Assembly (NCBI GenBank): GCA_014529385.2
Contig: CM043950.1
Span: 64,746,935-64,810,934, forward strand
Reading direction: 5' to 3'
Length of the DNA: 64,000 bases
From: Adiantum capillus-veneris
Taxonomy: Eukaryota; Streptophyta; Polypodiopsida; Polypodiales; Pteridaceae
In this document: positions 1 to 11,301 of the stretch, one piece after another
Numbering within the stretch: position 1 is the stretch's first letter
Layout: each line of letters starts with the position of its first letter
The notes under the pieces: generated by a model
What the model saw: the letters and a program-made list of their open reading frames with translations, nothing else
What the model was told of the DNA's origin: nothing
Database searches by the model: none
Position numbers and translations under genes: made by a program

Positions 1-134
1 ACTTCTCTCTAGATAGGAGAGGGGGGGAAAGTAGGGAATGAGGGTGGTAAAGTAGGAGGAAGAGAGGGGATAAAGTAGGAAAGAGAGGGGAGTAAAAGTA
101 GAGAGAAGAACCATTCTCTCTACCTATCACCAAA

Positions 135-250
135 CAAAGAGAGTAAGTAATTATGACAAAATCCACTTTTCAGTTCGTGCATCAATTCACCCCAAAAAAA
201 TGATTTTTTAATAAAATCTTCAAAATGGATCTTTTAAGCTTTCAAAAGGT

Positions 251-281
<31 letters not shown>

Positions 282-472
282 ACAATATTCTTTTAGAAGA
301 ATCTAGCTTTTATAAGCTCCAAATCTAAAATTCCTTGGGTCCCTCTCTACATTAATTCCCCAAAGAGAGTAAGTAGTTATGGCTTCCACTTTTCAGCTCA
401 TGCATCAATTCACCCCACAAAATGATTTTTTAATAAAATCTTCAAAATGGATCTTTTAAGCTTTAAAAAGGT

Positions 473-510
<38 letters not shown>

Positions 511-591
511 AAAAATATTTTTTTAGAAGAATCTAGCTTTTATAAGCCTTCCAAATCTAAAATTCCTTGGGTCTCTCTCTACATTAATTCC
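135..591. repeat. Tandem duplication (~226 bp x2) with internal (AT)n
   Basis: Two copies of one unit lie head to tail, starting at 135 and 361. Each runs from CAAAGAGAGTAAGTA to ATTAATTCC and contains an (AT)n tract (about 254-280 and 477-506) whose length differs between copies. The flanking 1-134 is purine-rich (GGGGA/GAGAGG) and 592-800 is AT-rich with no gene seen. Confidence 0.85.
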
Positions 592-804
592 AATAATAAA
601 TAGATAATGCCACATCATCAAAACGTCCATCTAATAAAGCCTAAAAATTGAAATTTTTAAAATTTAAAAATTTCCCTCCTTTGAGCTCAAAAATTGAACC
701 TATATATGAAAAAATATATTTTTAAGTCTTTTTATCCCAAAAATTGTCTGTTTATCCCAAAAAGTATATCTTATTAAAAATTTTCCCCATCATAACTTTT
801 CACC

Positions 805-2212
805 ATGTCTCTTCGCGACATAACCAATGAATCACCTGCGCCGTCATCTACTAGGTCAACTAATGTCAGTCTGCGTCTACCGATCGAATTTGCTCCCACA
901 AAAAAAATGACGAGAAAGCATTTCAACCAGCATCCGTATGACGGTTTCGAGGAGAAACCAATGTTGACTTGTGGCTTGATGGAGGGTTGTATCCAAAAGA
1001 TCCGCTCGTGGGCTGTCATCAGACATTCCATACACTCCCAAGCTTAATCAAATATGTGGGAGAAGGAGAACGTGGTCTTCTTGGGTATTTTAAGAGATTG
1101 GACTCCAATCACGCAGGTGCGTCGGCATATTTCCGACAACAATGTCAAGTGTTACACATTCATTCCACAAATCTCCAACAACAACTACATTCCACAGAGA
1201 AACAACTCAAAGATCTTAAAGAGGAGATGAAAGCTACAGAAACAGAGGTAACTAAGCTATAGATTGCAATGATGCACCTAAAAGCCACTCCATTTGGCAT
1301 GCGTGAGTGTAAGAGGGAGTTCTCTTCCATTGAAAACTTAGCCTCTAATGGAGGGGCACGTAAGAAACGGATCACGGCAACCAGGTATTTTTTTTAATTC
1401 ACAATGTTCATAACTCTCAAATAGTTTCCATCAATTTGTAACTCGGTTCACCTTTTGAAATAGGACATATATACAAGATGTGTGTGGAAGTTTTAGACAA
1501 GAGGACCGTTGCAATCTTCTCCTAGGATGCATCTCAAAGGAAGATATACGTTACATCATAGGTTGTGAAAAGGCCAAACACATGAAAGATGCCATCACAA
1601 AGGAGATCCTAAAAAAGATCTCTAACCTTGTGTCTGAGGATGATGTCCAGAGAGCTTGTGATGAGGTTGGGATCAACACAAATGCATACCATGCACTTCA
1701 TGGATTGATGAAAGATGCATTACGAGAGCAAGGCATCACCGAGAATTTATTTCCTATTCCACATAGGGTCCAACTTGCAAAAAAAGCAAACAATGATCTC
1801 GTTCGGGAATCCCTTGGCGAATACAAACACATTGAAGGATCCATGATGTACTCTTCCACCAATGCCAAGTCACGTGGTAATATAAAGGGAGGCAATACTA
1901 TTCCTAATGGGGCAAAGTCTTTTAGTTATCATCAAATTAACAATATTTTTGTTGACTTGAAACGACTACAATGAGCTATGGTTAAATTTTATGCTTTGTC
2001 TCCACAAGGTAATACAAATTGTAATGTCATTTTTTATTTGTATTGAATATCATTTAGTATAACAATTCAATTCCTGTGTTGTTTCAGTACTTGGAGAGAA
2101 GCTCATATTTATTCTTAAGCTAGATGAATGTCAAATTGTCAAAGGACGGAGATTCGAACGTATGAGTGTGACACTCATGAATGAGGCAATGTTTTTTGCA
2201 AAAGTCAATGCT
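805..2212 (+). pseudogene. Decayed three-exon gene of unknown family
   Basis: Three coding blocks join in phase across two GT-AG introns: about 805-1384, 1464-2008 and 2088-2212, with introns 1385-1463 and 2009-2087 (79 bp each). Block 1 begins MSLRDITNESPAPSS, changes frame near 940-960, then has a coiled-coil-like segment rich in L, K and E (HSTEKQLKDLKEEMK). Block 2 is about 180 residues (CNLLLGCISKEDIRYIIG). Block 3 reads LDECQIVKGRRFERMSVTLM. The breaks are a frameshift near 950, TAG at 1260-1262 and TGA at 1972-1974. Both in-frame stops lie inside otherwise coherent protein. The 3' end is interrupted by the MITE at 2213. I do not recognise the family; it could be a host gene or a gene carried by a transposon. 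Joining in phase at both introns supports descent from a once-spliced gene. Confidence 0.55.
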
Positions 2213-2500
2213 GGGTGAAAGCATGTTAACCTGTCATGCTTTTTCATGTCCCGGACAATGCTAACTAGCACAATTTTGACATATGCTAACTAGTACAATA
2301 ACTTGAGCTACATCTCCAAGATCTATGACATATGATATATCAATAGAAAGTACTTGAAACAAGGAATCCAAATGTACAACCTCCGACAAATTTTGATATT
2401 ATTTGTAAAAAAATTACTGGACGTCCAACTTTTTGAAGATGTGCTAACTTGAAACTGCTAACTAGCACAGAAAGCGCGACAGGTTAACATGCTTTCACCC
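2213..2500. mobile_element. MITE with GGGTGAAAGC terminal inverted repeats
   Basis: The outer 23-24 bp form a perfect inverted repeat: 2212-2235 begins TGGGTGAAAGCATGTTAACC and 2478-2501 is its exact reverse complement. There is no coding capacity. A TGCTAACTAGCAC motif occurs inside near both ends. Flanking ATGCT occurs at 2208-2212 and 2503-2507, so the target duplication is ambiguous by two bases. The same GGGTGAAAGC start is seen in the element at 55,195-55,457. Confidence 0.8.
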
Positions 2501-2589
2501 ATATGCTTGGTGATTCTTGTGTGTAAAAACCATGGGCATTTTTTTGGAATTGGGGAGGGCGCTCTGCCGTCAGATCAACCTAGAGGTGA

Positions 2590-3096
2590 TCATGGGTTAC
2601 TAATGAAGAGGATTTTGAGGATGTAGAAGACGACCCAGTTGGAGCGCAGGGTGGAGTTGAAGAGCCAGTCGGAGCACATGGTGGCCTTGAAGATGCGCAA
2701 GCTCCTCCTCGCAAGCCCTCTCGTAGAAAGAAAAAGTTTTTCAAGGTTCGCCCTCGCAAGGCCCATGTCCCAGATCCTACCATCCCTCAACAACGGGCTC
2801 CTGCTATGAAGCGACGCATTCCAAAGGCGTTGCAAGGGATTCATCACTATCAAAAAACTTCAGACCTTCTCATCCGCAAGGCACCATTCGCACGTTTGGT
2901 GAAAGAGATCATGCAAAGTTATTGAATGGCGTTTTGAGTTCAAGGTATCGTCATAGAAGATCTGCAAGAAGCGGTAGAATATCATCTAATTTCTCTTTTT
3001 GAAGACACCAACTTGTGTGCTATTCATGCAAAACGGGTGACAATAATGCCCAAGGATTTAGCTCTTGCGCGTCGAATCAGAGGAGAGAGAGAGATT
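2590..3096 (+). pseudogene. Divergent histone H3-like pseudogene
   Basis: The frame opened after TGA 2587 encodes an acidic start (EDFEDVEDD), a basic tail (RKPSRRKKKFFKVRPRK), then a histone-fold sequence: HYQKTSDLLIRKAPFARLVKEI (about 2839-2910) and, from about 2990, [20 protein letters not shown] followed by LARRIRGER. The last part matches canonical H3 alpha-2/alpha-3. The tail is unlike canonical H3 (no ARTKQTARKS), so the ancestor was an H3 variant or an H3-like captured gene. TGA at 2923-2925 and another TGA four codons later, in the alpha-1/alpha-2 region, break the frame; a pair of compensating indels is an alternative. After GER the sequence runs into unrelated text. No intron is seen, which would fit a retrocopy. 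CENH3 is possible but the intact canonical loop and C-terminus argue against it. Confidence 0.75.
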
Positions 3097-3216
3097 GAAT
3101 TTGACTTTATGCAATTTTGGCAATGTAAAGATATCTTTTTAAAATATAACGAGTCATGGCTTTTTCAAATATAACAAGTCGTGTACATTTGTGTTTTAAG
3201 TGATATAAGTAAAACT

Positions 3217-3221
<5 letters not shown>

Positions 3222-3260
<39 letters not shown>
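3222..3260. repeat. (GA)n microsatellite
   Basis: About 20 uninterrupted AG dinucleotides. Confidence 0.95.
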
Positions 3261-3263
<3 letters not shown>

Positions 3264-3302
3264 TCGATAGAAGAGCTGTCAACCAAGTGTGGTTGATTGA
3301 AT

Positions 3303-3522
3303 AACCAAAAAAGCATAATATCACTGTATTTTTGTAAACCTAGCCTAAAGAAGGCTTAAAAAAGCTGTCTAGTGGGGGCCTGCCGACAGAGGCGCGCGAG
3401 AAAGGCAAAAGTAACTGTTACTTTTGCCTTCCCGCGCGCCTTTGCGGCAGGCCCCAGACAACTTTTTTAAACCTTCTTTAGGCTAGGTTTACAAAAATAC
3501 AGTGATATTATGCTTTTTTGGT
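3303..3522. mobile_element. Foldback/hairpin MITE, ~105-bp arms
   Basis: Almost the whole 220 bp folds on itself. The left arm starts ACCAAAAAAGCATAATATCAC and the right arm ends with its complement at 3502-3522. At the centre, GGCAAAAGTAAC faces GTTACTTTTGCC with almost no loop. The arms differ by a few substitutions and small gaps. There is no coding capacity. A transcript would form a long double-stranded hairpin of the kind that can seed small RNAs. Confidence 0.85.
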
Positions 3523-3810
3523 GTTATTTATATGAAAAAAACCCTTTATTCTGGTTCAGAGAACTGCACAATCATATCACAAGATAGAACCAATCACCTA
3601 CTGTCTATCGTACCATAAACTCAATACAGAAGATGTAAAGTACCAGTTAACATCAAGTCCCATTCGAAATTTGAAATAGCAAAGTACAAAGATGTGATAT
3701 ATCTCATTACAAATTTGGAGTTACTTACAAGATTTATGCAGCTATTGAGTGCTTCATCCATCTAAGATATGGCGAGCAATGTTTTCTCGGCGCTCTTGGG
3801 CGCAAGGAAG

Positions 3811-4326
3811 CTATTTGTGCAACACATCCCAAGCAATTTGTTCCACATTGCTTAGACCTACAGCTTGGCTTAAGGCCACGTTACAAAGCACACGACCACG
3901 AATGTGTGTCGCAAATGCAGCACTGGCCAGAGATTTATTTACAAGATATATAACTTGGGAGGCTTGAGATATGGTTGACATACATAGGATGTGGCTCATT
4001 GCTTTCATCATTGACACCCAAAATTGACCACAAGGAGTGTACTCCTTGTGGATTATCGCAAAGCCGTCGTGGGGGAGCTTGCCAAGGTAATGCGCAAGAG
4101 ATGACTGCCATCCAAAAGCTTGGCGCCTACCATCTCCTCCCCGACCTGCATGCTCATCCAGGTCCACAACATTCTACAAAGAAATCAATAGGTAAATAAG
4201 ATTTCAGAATGCAACAATGAAAATTAACGTAATCACAAAACAAAAATTAATTAATACCTCTTGTTTTTCGTAGTCCTCATCGTTTATGCCTTTGCTGTCA
4301 AGAGAAATAGATGAATTGGGAGCCAT
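3811..4326 (-). CDS. Possible two-exon gene of unknown function
   Basis: On the minus strand ATG at 4326 opens 23 codons (MAPNSSISLDSKGINDED...) ending at 4258. An 84-bp intron (4257-4174) with GT donor, T-rich tract and TTTGTAG acceptor follows in phase 0. Exon 2 (4173-3811) gives about 120 residues (start NVVDLDEHAGRGGDG, end AWDVLHK) and stops with TAG. After that stop, plausible coding continues for about 17 codons (LPCAQERRENIARHILDG), so the TAG may be a nonsense mutation. No family is recognised and no membrane segment is obvious. Upstream of the ATG the frame runs into a (GA)n tract. It could be an expressed host gene, a transposon fragment or chance. Confidence 0.35.
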
Positions 4327-4354
4327 AGCGACACTCTCAAGTTCATCTATCTCG

Positions 4355-4394
<40 letters not shown>

Positions 4395-4610
4395 TGAATC
4401 TGAGCCGACGACTGTCACAGTGTCCAGGTGTCTGACACACAGCGGCCTTTGCTGCATTCAAAAAGAGAGAGAGAATATGTCCTCCTTTGTGTGGGTTTGC
4501 CACAGTATCCCCTGGACCCCCACCTCCCTCCTTGAGAACGTGCATAGCATGCCCCGCCCCCCCTTTTTGCATTGCCCGTCCAATGTCCATAATGGCGCTG
4601 CCTCAACCGC

Positions 4611-4703
<93 letters not shown>

Positions 4704-5013
4704 ATGTATCTTTTGCTCTTGCCCTGTTGCCTTGGCGAATTCTGCCTCACTGAACATGCTGGCCTACGTGCTCAACCTTTGGTCTTGAGCCTAGCCAGGC
4801 ACGCGCACACAGCACGGACGCACAACCTGCACTGCAGGCCATTATCATAGGAAAAAATCTCGCGAGTGTGCTCTGAGTCGGCCTGACCAAACAACGAGTA
4901 TGACACACACACGCGCACACAGTGAGCGCCACTGAACGCGACGTGACACGTCGTCTTGCTCTCCAATGTTAACTGAAGAGAGTACATAGGTACACGAGTG
5001 ATTTAACACTGGG

Positions 5014-5077
<64 letters not shown>

Positions 5078-5480
5078 CACCCATGAGAACTAGATACAAA
5101 ACTTTGTGTGAGTGAGTGTGTGTGTGACAACACCCATCCAAAGAGAGAGCCGCTCAGAGTTCTGACACGTGTGTCATTAATTTAATTTGTGTCATAATAA
5201 GAGCAAGCGAGACCCGCCAATAGGCGGGTCGCGCAAGCTAGTTATGTACAAGAATGTATCAACTACAAAAGTTATTGGCTAACTTGATTCTCAGCACAAA
5301 TTTTTTTGGGGCCTAAAAAATGGTACACATAGTTAAACACTATTTGAATGACAACATAAAGTAACTTCAAAACAATGACAAAGTTTAGTGCAAATAAAGA
5401 GATGACACAATAAGATGGTAAAAATTGTATTCCATTAATCAATTACATGAGCCCACTCGCTTAGCATATGAGTGGTGTAC
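4327..5480. repeat. Microsatellite-rich spacer, long (GA)n/(CT)n tracts
   Basis: Main tracts are (CT)n 4361-4391, (AG)n 4614-4699 (about 85 bp) and (GA)n 5013-5073. A small hairpin, GACCCGCC-AATA-GGCGGGTC, lies at 5211-5230. Open frames here are only dipeptide products (SLSLSL, RERERE) and are not genes. Confidence 0.85.
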
Positions 5481-5876
5481 TTAAATGTTCAGTACATGGG
5501 AAACACAGCTAGACTCTCTCTCACACACTACCACTCTATTGCTCCGTCTTTTGGCCCCTTCGTCTTGCCTTTCGTTTGCAGCACCTTTCTTTGCAGCTGT
5601 AAGTCTAGCAAACACTTTCAACCAATTCTTGGTTGTTGAGATTTGGACGAGAGAGAGAGAGAGGGGGGGGGCGTGTAATCGTGAGTCTTGCAAAAGGAGA
5701 GCAAGTCATCTGCACAGTGTGAGCCACTATGTTTTTTGTTTATGCACGTTCTCTCTCTCTTTTCCTCTCTCAATGCGTGCGTTTTTTGTTTATGCATGCT
5801 CTCTCTCTCTTTTCCTCTCTCAATGTGTGTGTGCATTCTTTGTTTATGTATGTGTGTGTGCGTTTTTGTTTTTGTT

Positions 5877-5918
<42 letters not shown>

Positions 5919-6022
5919 AACACTATGTGTGTGTGTGAGAGAGAGAGAGAGGGAGAGAGAAAGAGGGGAAGGGAACGTGAGAATGAGGAGAGGGAAGGAG
6001 CATACCTGGCTCTCCTTCCTCT

Positions 6023-6053
<31 letters not shown>

Positions 6054-6125
6054 GAGAAGAAAAAGAGAGAGAGAGAGAGAGAGAGGGGGAGAGAGGAAGA
6101 GCGTTACCTGCTCCTTGCTTGAGGG
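5481..6125. repeat. Low-complexity region with 50-bp duplication and compound microsatellites
   Basis: A 50-bp unit starting GTTTTTTGTTTATGCA is duplicated at 5731 and 5781. Around it are (CT)n 5881-5915, (GT)n/(GA)n 5923-5951, (GT)n 6028-6052 and (GA)n 6063-6087. The long open frames across it are produced by the repeats. Confidence 0.85.
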
Positions 6126-6127
6126 TG

Positions 6128-6310
6128 CCGAAAAACTCAGATCTGAGATCTGAGTTTTTGGGTGCGCTCGGTTATTTTTTTAGCCCAGCTGGCGTCGCTA
6201 TGAGCGTCGCAAATTTACAAAGACATTTGCGACGCTCATAGCGACGCCGGGAATTTATTTTTTGAGCGTCGTTGTGTGAGCGTCGCTAATATGAATAGCC
6301 TCTTGTAGTG
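6128..6310. mobile_element. CACTA-like transposon terminus with subterminal hairpin
   Basis: 6301-6310 reads TCTTGTAGTG, the complement of CACTACAAGA, the classic terminus of CACTA (En/Spm) transposons. Just inside, 6191-6214 and 6225-6248 form a perfect 24-bp stem (GGCGTCGCTATGAGCGTCGC...) with a 10-nt loop. GAGCGTCG recurs at 6203, about 6265 and about 6279, as expected for subterminal repeats. A second palindrome (AAACTCAGATCT/AGATCTGAGTTT) lies near 6133-6159. I could not find the matching left end, so this is one end only. Confidence 0.55.
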
Positions 6311-6311
6311 C

Positions 6312-7180
6312 TTCACATGGCTTTACATTTCTTGCATTTTATAGCTTGATTCCAGCGAGTGTTAACGTTTGAAAAAGTCTCTTTATTAAGCGGCTGTTGA
6401 TCAAGTTTCTTCCTCACAAAGAAGAAAATAAAAAATACTAGTAGAAATTTTGAGATTTGTAAAATTTTTGGACGATTTTCTCACATATTTCATCGGTTTT
6501 TCTTCCATTTACCATGGTTTACAGTTAGCTAGTCTCGATTTTCAATCGGCTCAAGACTAAGCTGAGGCAATCCTTTCCCAAACACTGATACTAGTTTAAT
6601 TCAACCTAACAATTTTATCACTTTCTTATTGTTTTTGAAAGCCGTCGTGACCCTTTAATTTGTTTAAATAGTAAATGGATCTTTTTATTTCACTTTCATT
6701 TCATATCCTAACATGTCTAGGATTTTCTTGCATTCTATTGTTTTAGAATGTTAAAGTGAAACTTCACTTGCATAATTCTAGTAAATCCTATCACACACAC
6801 ACACATAGTAATGAGTTCTTTTTTATTTCACATTTCCTTTCATAGTCTAACATGGCTTGACTTTTCTTACATTCTATAACTTAATTCTAGTCAATATCAA
6901 AGAAGTCTCTTTTACTAAGCGGCCGCCAGCTGAGTTTCCTTCCCACAAAGAAGCAAACCATAAATACTCGCATAAATTTAAAATTTGCAAGATTTTTGAA
7001 CTTTTTTCTCCCATATGTTACCAATTTTTGTTCCCTTTACCATGGTTTGCAACTAGCTAGTCTCCATTTTCAACTGGCTCAAGACTAAGTTGAGGCAATC
7101 CTTCTTGAACACTAATTCTACTTAAACTCAACCTAATGATTTTATCATGTTCTAATTGTTTTAGAAAGCCACTGTGATTC
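6312..7180. repeat. Diverged direct repeat, ~340 bp x2
   Basis: 6312-6650 and about 6849-7180 align along their length. Shared landmarks are ACATGGCTT, AAGCGGC, TTCCTCACAAAGAAG, TTTACCATGGTTT, CTAGCTAGTCT, GGCTCAAGACTAAG and GAGGCAATCC. A shorter third copy of the beginning is at about 6700-6790. No coding frame survives. An old unclassified dispersed repeat is likely. Confidence 0.7.
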
Positions 7181-7594
7181 TTTCACTTATTTTTTATTTT
7201 TTCAAAGCCCTCGTGAAAGAGTGTTGACATTTGTGTATCTCTATTTTGAAAGAGGGACATTGAGTATTGTGTCAAACATTATCTTAATGCTTTTAAAATA
7301 TATTATAATATAAATAGTTAATTGTTATATTTTTTTTAAAGCATAATATTTTATTGTGATAGGGCATGTTTTCCAATACTAGTGTCACATTCTATTTTTC
7401 TCTCTCACAATGGAAGATTTTTATTATGAAATTCTTCTAAAATAGCCTTGTGTAGGCCATAGTCCACCTTGTTAAGTTTGTAAATGAGTAGTCCTTCCGT
7501 GTCACTTCTTTTTAATTAGGCTTCCTTTCCTTTATAATACCAACGTGAAACTTCACCTTATTTATTAGCTCTTTAGTGTGTTGTGTTCTTGTGT

Positions 7595-7662
<68 letters not shown>

Positions 7663-8675
7663 TTTCTTTGCAAATCAATATTATATTTTGCTATATTTTT
7701 TATAAGTATTATAAAAGACACATTATTTTGGTTTGTAGCTATTTTTTTCTTGAAAAAGCTTGAATAGTTCTTCTGCTCGACAATAAGGACCCAAGGGTGG
7801 AAAAATGTGTCTCAACTTATCATCATGTTGCTCAAAAAGTAAAATAATGTCAACAAGGAGAAATAGAAAAACAAAATATCTATCTATACTATTATAAAAG
7901 GGGACATGCCTTTTCAAGTGAAGAATTGATTATTTTTTTTTTGGTTGATTTCGTCAATAACCTTCAATAACATTGAGTTGAAAGGTTGTGATCGGAGAAT
8001 TGTTTTGCATGAGAAAGGCAATCTCAATGTTGTATCCAATAATATCCATATCTACAATTATTACACCTCTCATTAGAAGCATTCCACTTACAAGGTCTAT
8101 ATGTGTATGTCAGATAAATGTGTGTGTGTGTGTGTCTCTTTCAAAGATTGGGAAGAGTCCTTTTGTTTCGGTTATTACGTAGTCCTATTCATGGAATTTT
8201 TTTGGTCTACCTAAGGCATCGGTAAAACATGTGACTCTTGGCAAGTTAATGATGGCAAACTTCTTGTCTTTTATTTCTTGTGATGGGATGTTGACCAGGC
8301 ATTGACTTATGACATATACTTGACCCTCGTTTCTCTCTAAAGCAAAAAAATTACATGTATTAGTCTATAGTTTTATGTACGTCGTATCTGTGAAGTAAAG
8401 ATGTCAGCGTCATGTAGAATTTTTTTCCCAAACTCACAAATTGTGAGTGATAAATGTATTAAAAACCAAAAAATTCTACATAGTAAGCCATGTAGACTCG
8501 AGAAGTTTGCATCTCGCTATCCTTGTTAGGCATACATAGTGATAGCATATACAACTCAAAATCTGCCATCCACTTGTCTGGTTTCTCCTCGCCTGTGAAA
8601 ATTGGTCCATAGCTCCGTATCACCATGCTTTCCTACGCAAAACATTTTGCCTTCTCATCAACCTAGGAGAAAGCA
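7181..8675. other. Spacer with a dispersed repeat and (GT)n(GA)n
   Basis: 7500-7700 contains (GT)n(GA)n at about 7590-7657 and is matched in reverse orientation at about 17,111-17,300, including the flanks (TTTATTTATTAGC..., TTCTTTGCAAATCAAT). 7985-8130 resembles 20,727-20,850 (CTACAATTATT, AAGGTCT, TGTGTATGTCA). 8436-8455 contains the dyad CTCACAAATTGTGAG. No gene is seen. Confidence 0.6.
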
Positions 8676-9614
8676 GTGTACTCCTCTGTGGGGGCACCAA
8701 AAGATGGAGTGGGGGAAAAAGGAACACACTCAAAACACCAACACAACAGCCTCTTTATAGCTCATGGCATTCATAGCAACCCTATCCTCTCAAAAACACC
8801 TTCCAAAAGTACACATTACACTAGCAAACCACCATTCACACACATTCCAACACACAAACCCGGCAAGATCACAACACTGCAAACACCTACCATCACGGTT
8901 TGTCTTAAACCTTGCAACACACACACTATCTCTCTCTCACTCTCTTTACACAAAACAATGCCCATTCGAGGGGCACACACATCCACACTTCTGGCACTGC
9001 ATGACACTACAAGAGTAGGAGAAAGAGAAGTAGGGAAGGAAAAAAGGACACCAAATTGGGTGACAATGGCCTTGATCTTGCTTCAGAAGAACATATACAA
9101 AATTTCTAATGCTAGAACTATGTCTAGTTTCAAGAAAAAAATTTCATGGGCTTGAGAGGCACACACCTCTATCTAAAAACCTCTCTGCATGATTCAACGG
9201 CTATAAAAAATCCCCAAAATGATTTAAAAAACCCCTTTTGTAGAGGTGCTAATTGGTCCACTTGGTGGCTTGATTTGGTAACTCTTGGAGAGGGTGGTGT
9301 CCTTCGAATTTACCAATTTCCCTTCTCCCTTTCTAGATCCAGGAGCACTAGCGACATCGCTAGTGCCACTGGTGATTCTCGAGGCTTCACATCTCTCTCT
9401 CAGGGGGGGGGGGACTTACCTTCAAAAAATACGGGCCATATGGCCCACAAGAACCAACCCTTGGGGGCGTGGAGTGCCATGTCATCATTGTCAATAGCTG
9501 GCCAATGCCTGCCGATAGACGCCATTGTCGTATGCCATAGACTATCTCGAAATGCCATCAGCAGCAGATGCGCTCATAGGCATGTGAGGGGGGTGAGGAG
9601 ATCTCCATAGCTCC

Positions 9615-9663
<49 letters not shown>

Positions 9664-11300
9664 TTGCTTCATAAATGGGGTTCAATCCTCCATTTATACC
9701 ATGGCCTTCTCAATCAATGCATTCCATACGGGATTAACCAAATTCCACATGGCATCTTGTGATCAAGAACCCTCCAAACACTTAAACAAACCACCAAAAC
9801 ATCCAAAGAAAAATAGTTTTTTGACCCACTTTGACCCCTCCCGTACTGTTTGAAGGTCAAATTCCCTTATGGTAAAGTTGTGGCACAAGTGCGCATCACC
9901 AACTTTGACCCTCAAGAGCTTTGCGGCACTTTGACCTTCACGTGCCCTCAAACAACGCACCCAAAAATGGGAAAACCATCTGACTCCCTTCCATCGTGAT
10001 TGTCTACCAATTTGGATTGGGTATCTTGCCAATCACAACTCCAATTGAGACCCTGTCACTTTTAGCTAACCCCATACACTACATACTACAACCAAGAACC
10101 TTGGCAATGAGAAAACCCTTGATGGCACATCTATCAAGGCGGTCAAATTGGCAGACAAGTGGCCCTCAGCAACACTTCAACTCGCCATATCTTGGGAATC
10201 TCAACTCTGATTGTCAATCTAAAAACATCAGCATGCCCCATAAATTGAAGCCCATGCACTCATCTTTGATTTCACCACCCATTTATAGTTGTCCATGTCA
10301 CCTTCAAATTGCAATAACTTTCATCTTGTAACTCCGTTTGAGGAGTCGTCTGTACCAGCTCGTAGAGCGCCTTGAGGACCACATTGTTCAACACAATTCT
10401 AGCTCTTGGGGCACCTTTATCTTCCAACCTTCTTAGCCCATCATGGAGCCATTATAGTCCAAAAAAGCACCTCAAGCATGCATTCTAGCAATCATTTACT
10501 TGCCTAGGACATTCATGCCTACTCCCCTGGCATGCACTTGTGAATATACATACCCTGGCCTATGACCACTCCTAGCCTCGATCGTTTTTTGGTTGCACCA
10601 AAGGCTAGAAAGGGGAGCCACCCTAATAGGGGGATCGACTGATCTAGGAGCATTTGTCGAAAGGGGAGCCGAGAGGAGGATGCAGCTAATCCGATAGGGC
10701 TGTGGCCCACCAAGATTTTCCGCACGATAGATGTCCGAAGAGAGAACATAGGGATGCCCATAGTCACCATCACTAAAGGATCATCCAAGGAGCCACTGAT
10801 TCCCCTATCATCGGCACCACATGCCCCACACAAGTTGAAAAAAAGCACAAAGATGTGACCAACAAGCACAAATGGCAACGAAAAACCACCAAAGTGAGGT
10901 CTCATAGCTGAGCATGCTATCAGAGGGAGTCAAGCCCTAGAATTAAATGGCATCTGCAGCCAAAAAGGGCTCCTTTAATTTCCACTCAAACAAGCCTTTG
11001 TAGATGGCACCAAACCAAATCATCTCACCCTTTGTCCAATAAAAGAAAAATCGTCAACAAGGGAGGAGCATCGATGATATGGAGAATCCTCCCAATAGAT
11101 CACCCCATATCTATCGATGCCTGCTACCCCACACAACATTCCCTGTACAATGCCGGCCCCTATTTGGCCCTGTCTCATAGCACCCCCTTCGAGCATCCTT
11201 CTCGGAGACCTCAGAGGAAGAAACAAGGTAACAAGGACGCTACATCAAGAATCTTATACATATGTAGATGATAACTATAGCCAAATCTTATGTATATATT
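8676..11300. other. Unassigned sequence, no recognisable gene
   Basis: Short open frames at 8676-9155, 9146-9610, 9996-10,331 and 10,519-10,905 (minus) have no recognisable motif and biased composition. (CT)n occupies 9617-9660. TGACC/GGTCA recurs in 9820-9960. CACTACAAGAG at 9004-9014 resembles a CACTA end but has no partner. Nothing is called as a gene. Confidence 0.5.
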
Positions 11301-11301
11301 G

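Noticed and set aside
2590-3096. Calling the H3-like sequence CENH3
   Set aside because: Loop 1 and the C-terminus match canonical H3 and lack the CENH3-type changes.
4415-4757. Long Ser-Leu and Arg-Glu dipeptide frames
   Set aside because: Simply the (GA)n tract read in all frames.
5485-6153. 222-codon open frame
   Set aside because: Composed of (CT)n, (GT)n and (GA)n translations and a 50-bp duplication; no domain.
9004-9014. CACTA transposon end
   Set aside because: CACTACAAGAG alone, without subterminal repeats or a partner end.
8676-9155. 159-codon open frame
   Set aside because: Biased A/C-rich composition without recognisable motif; likely chance.
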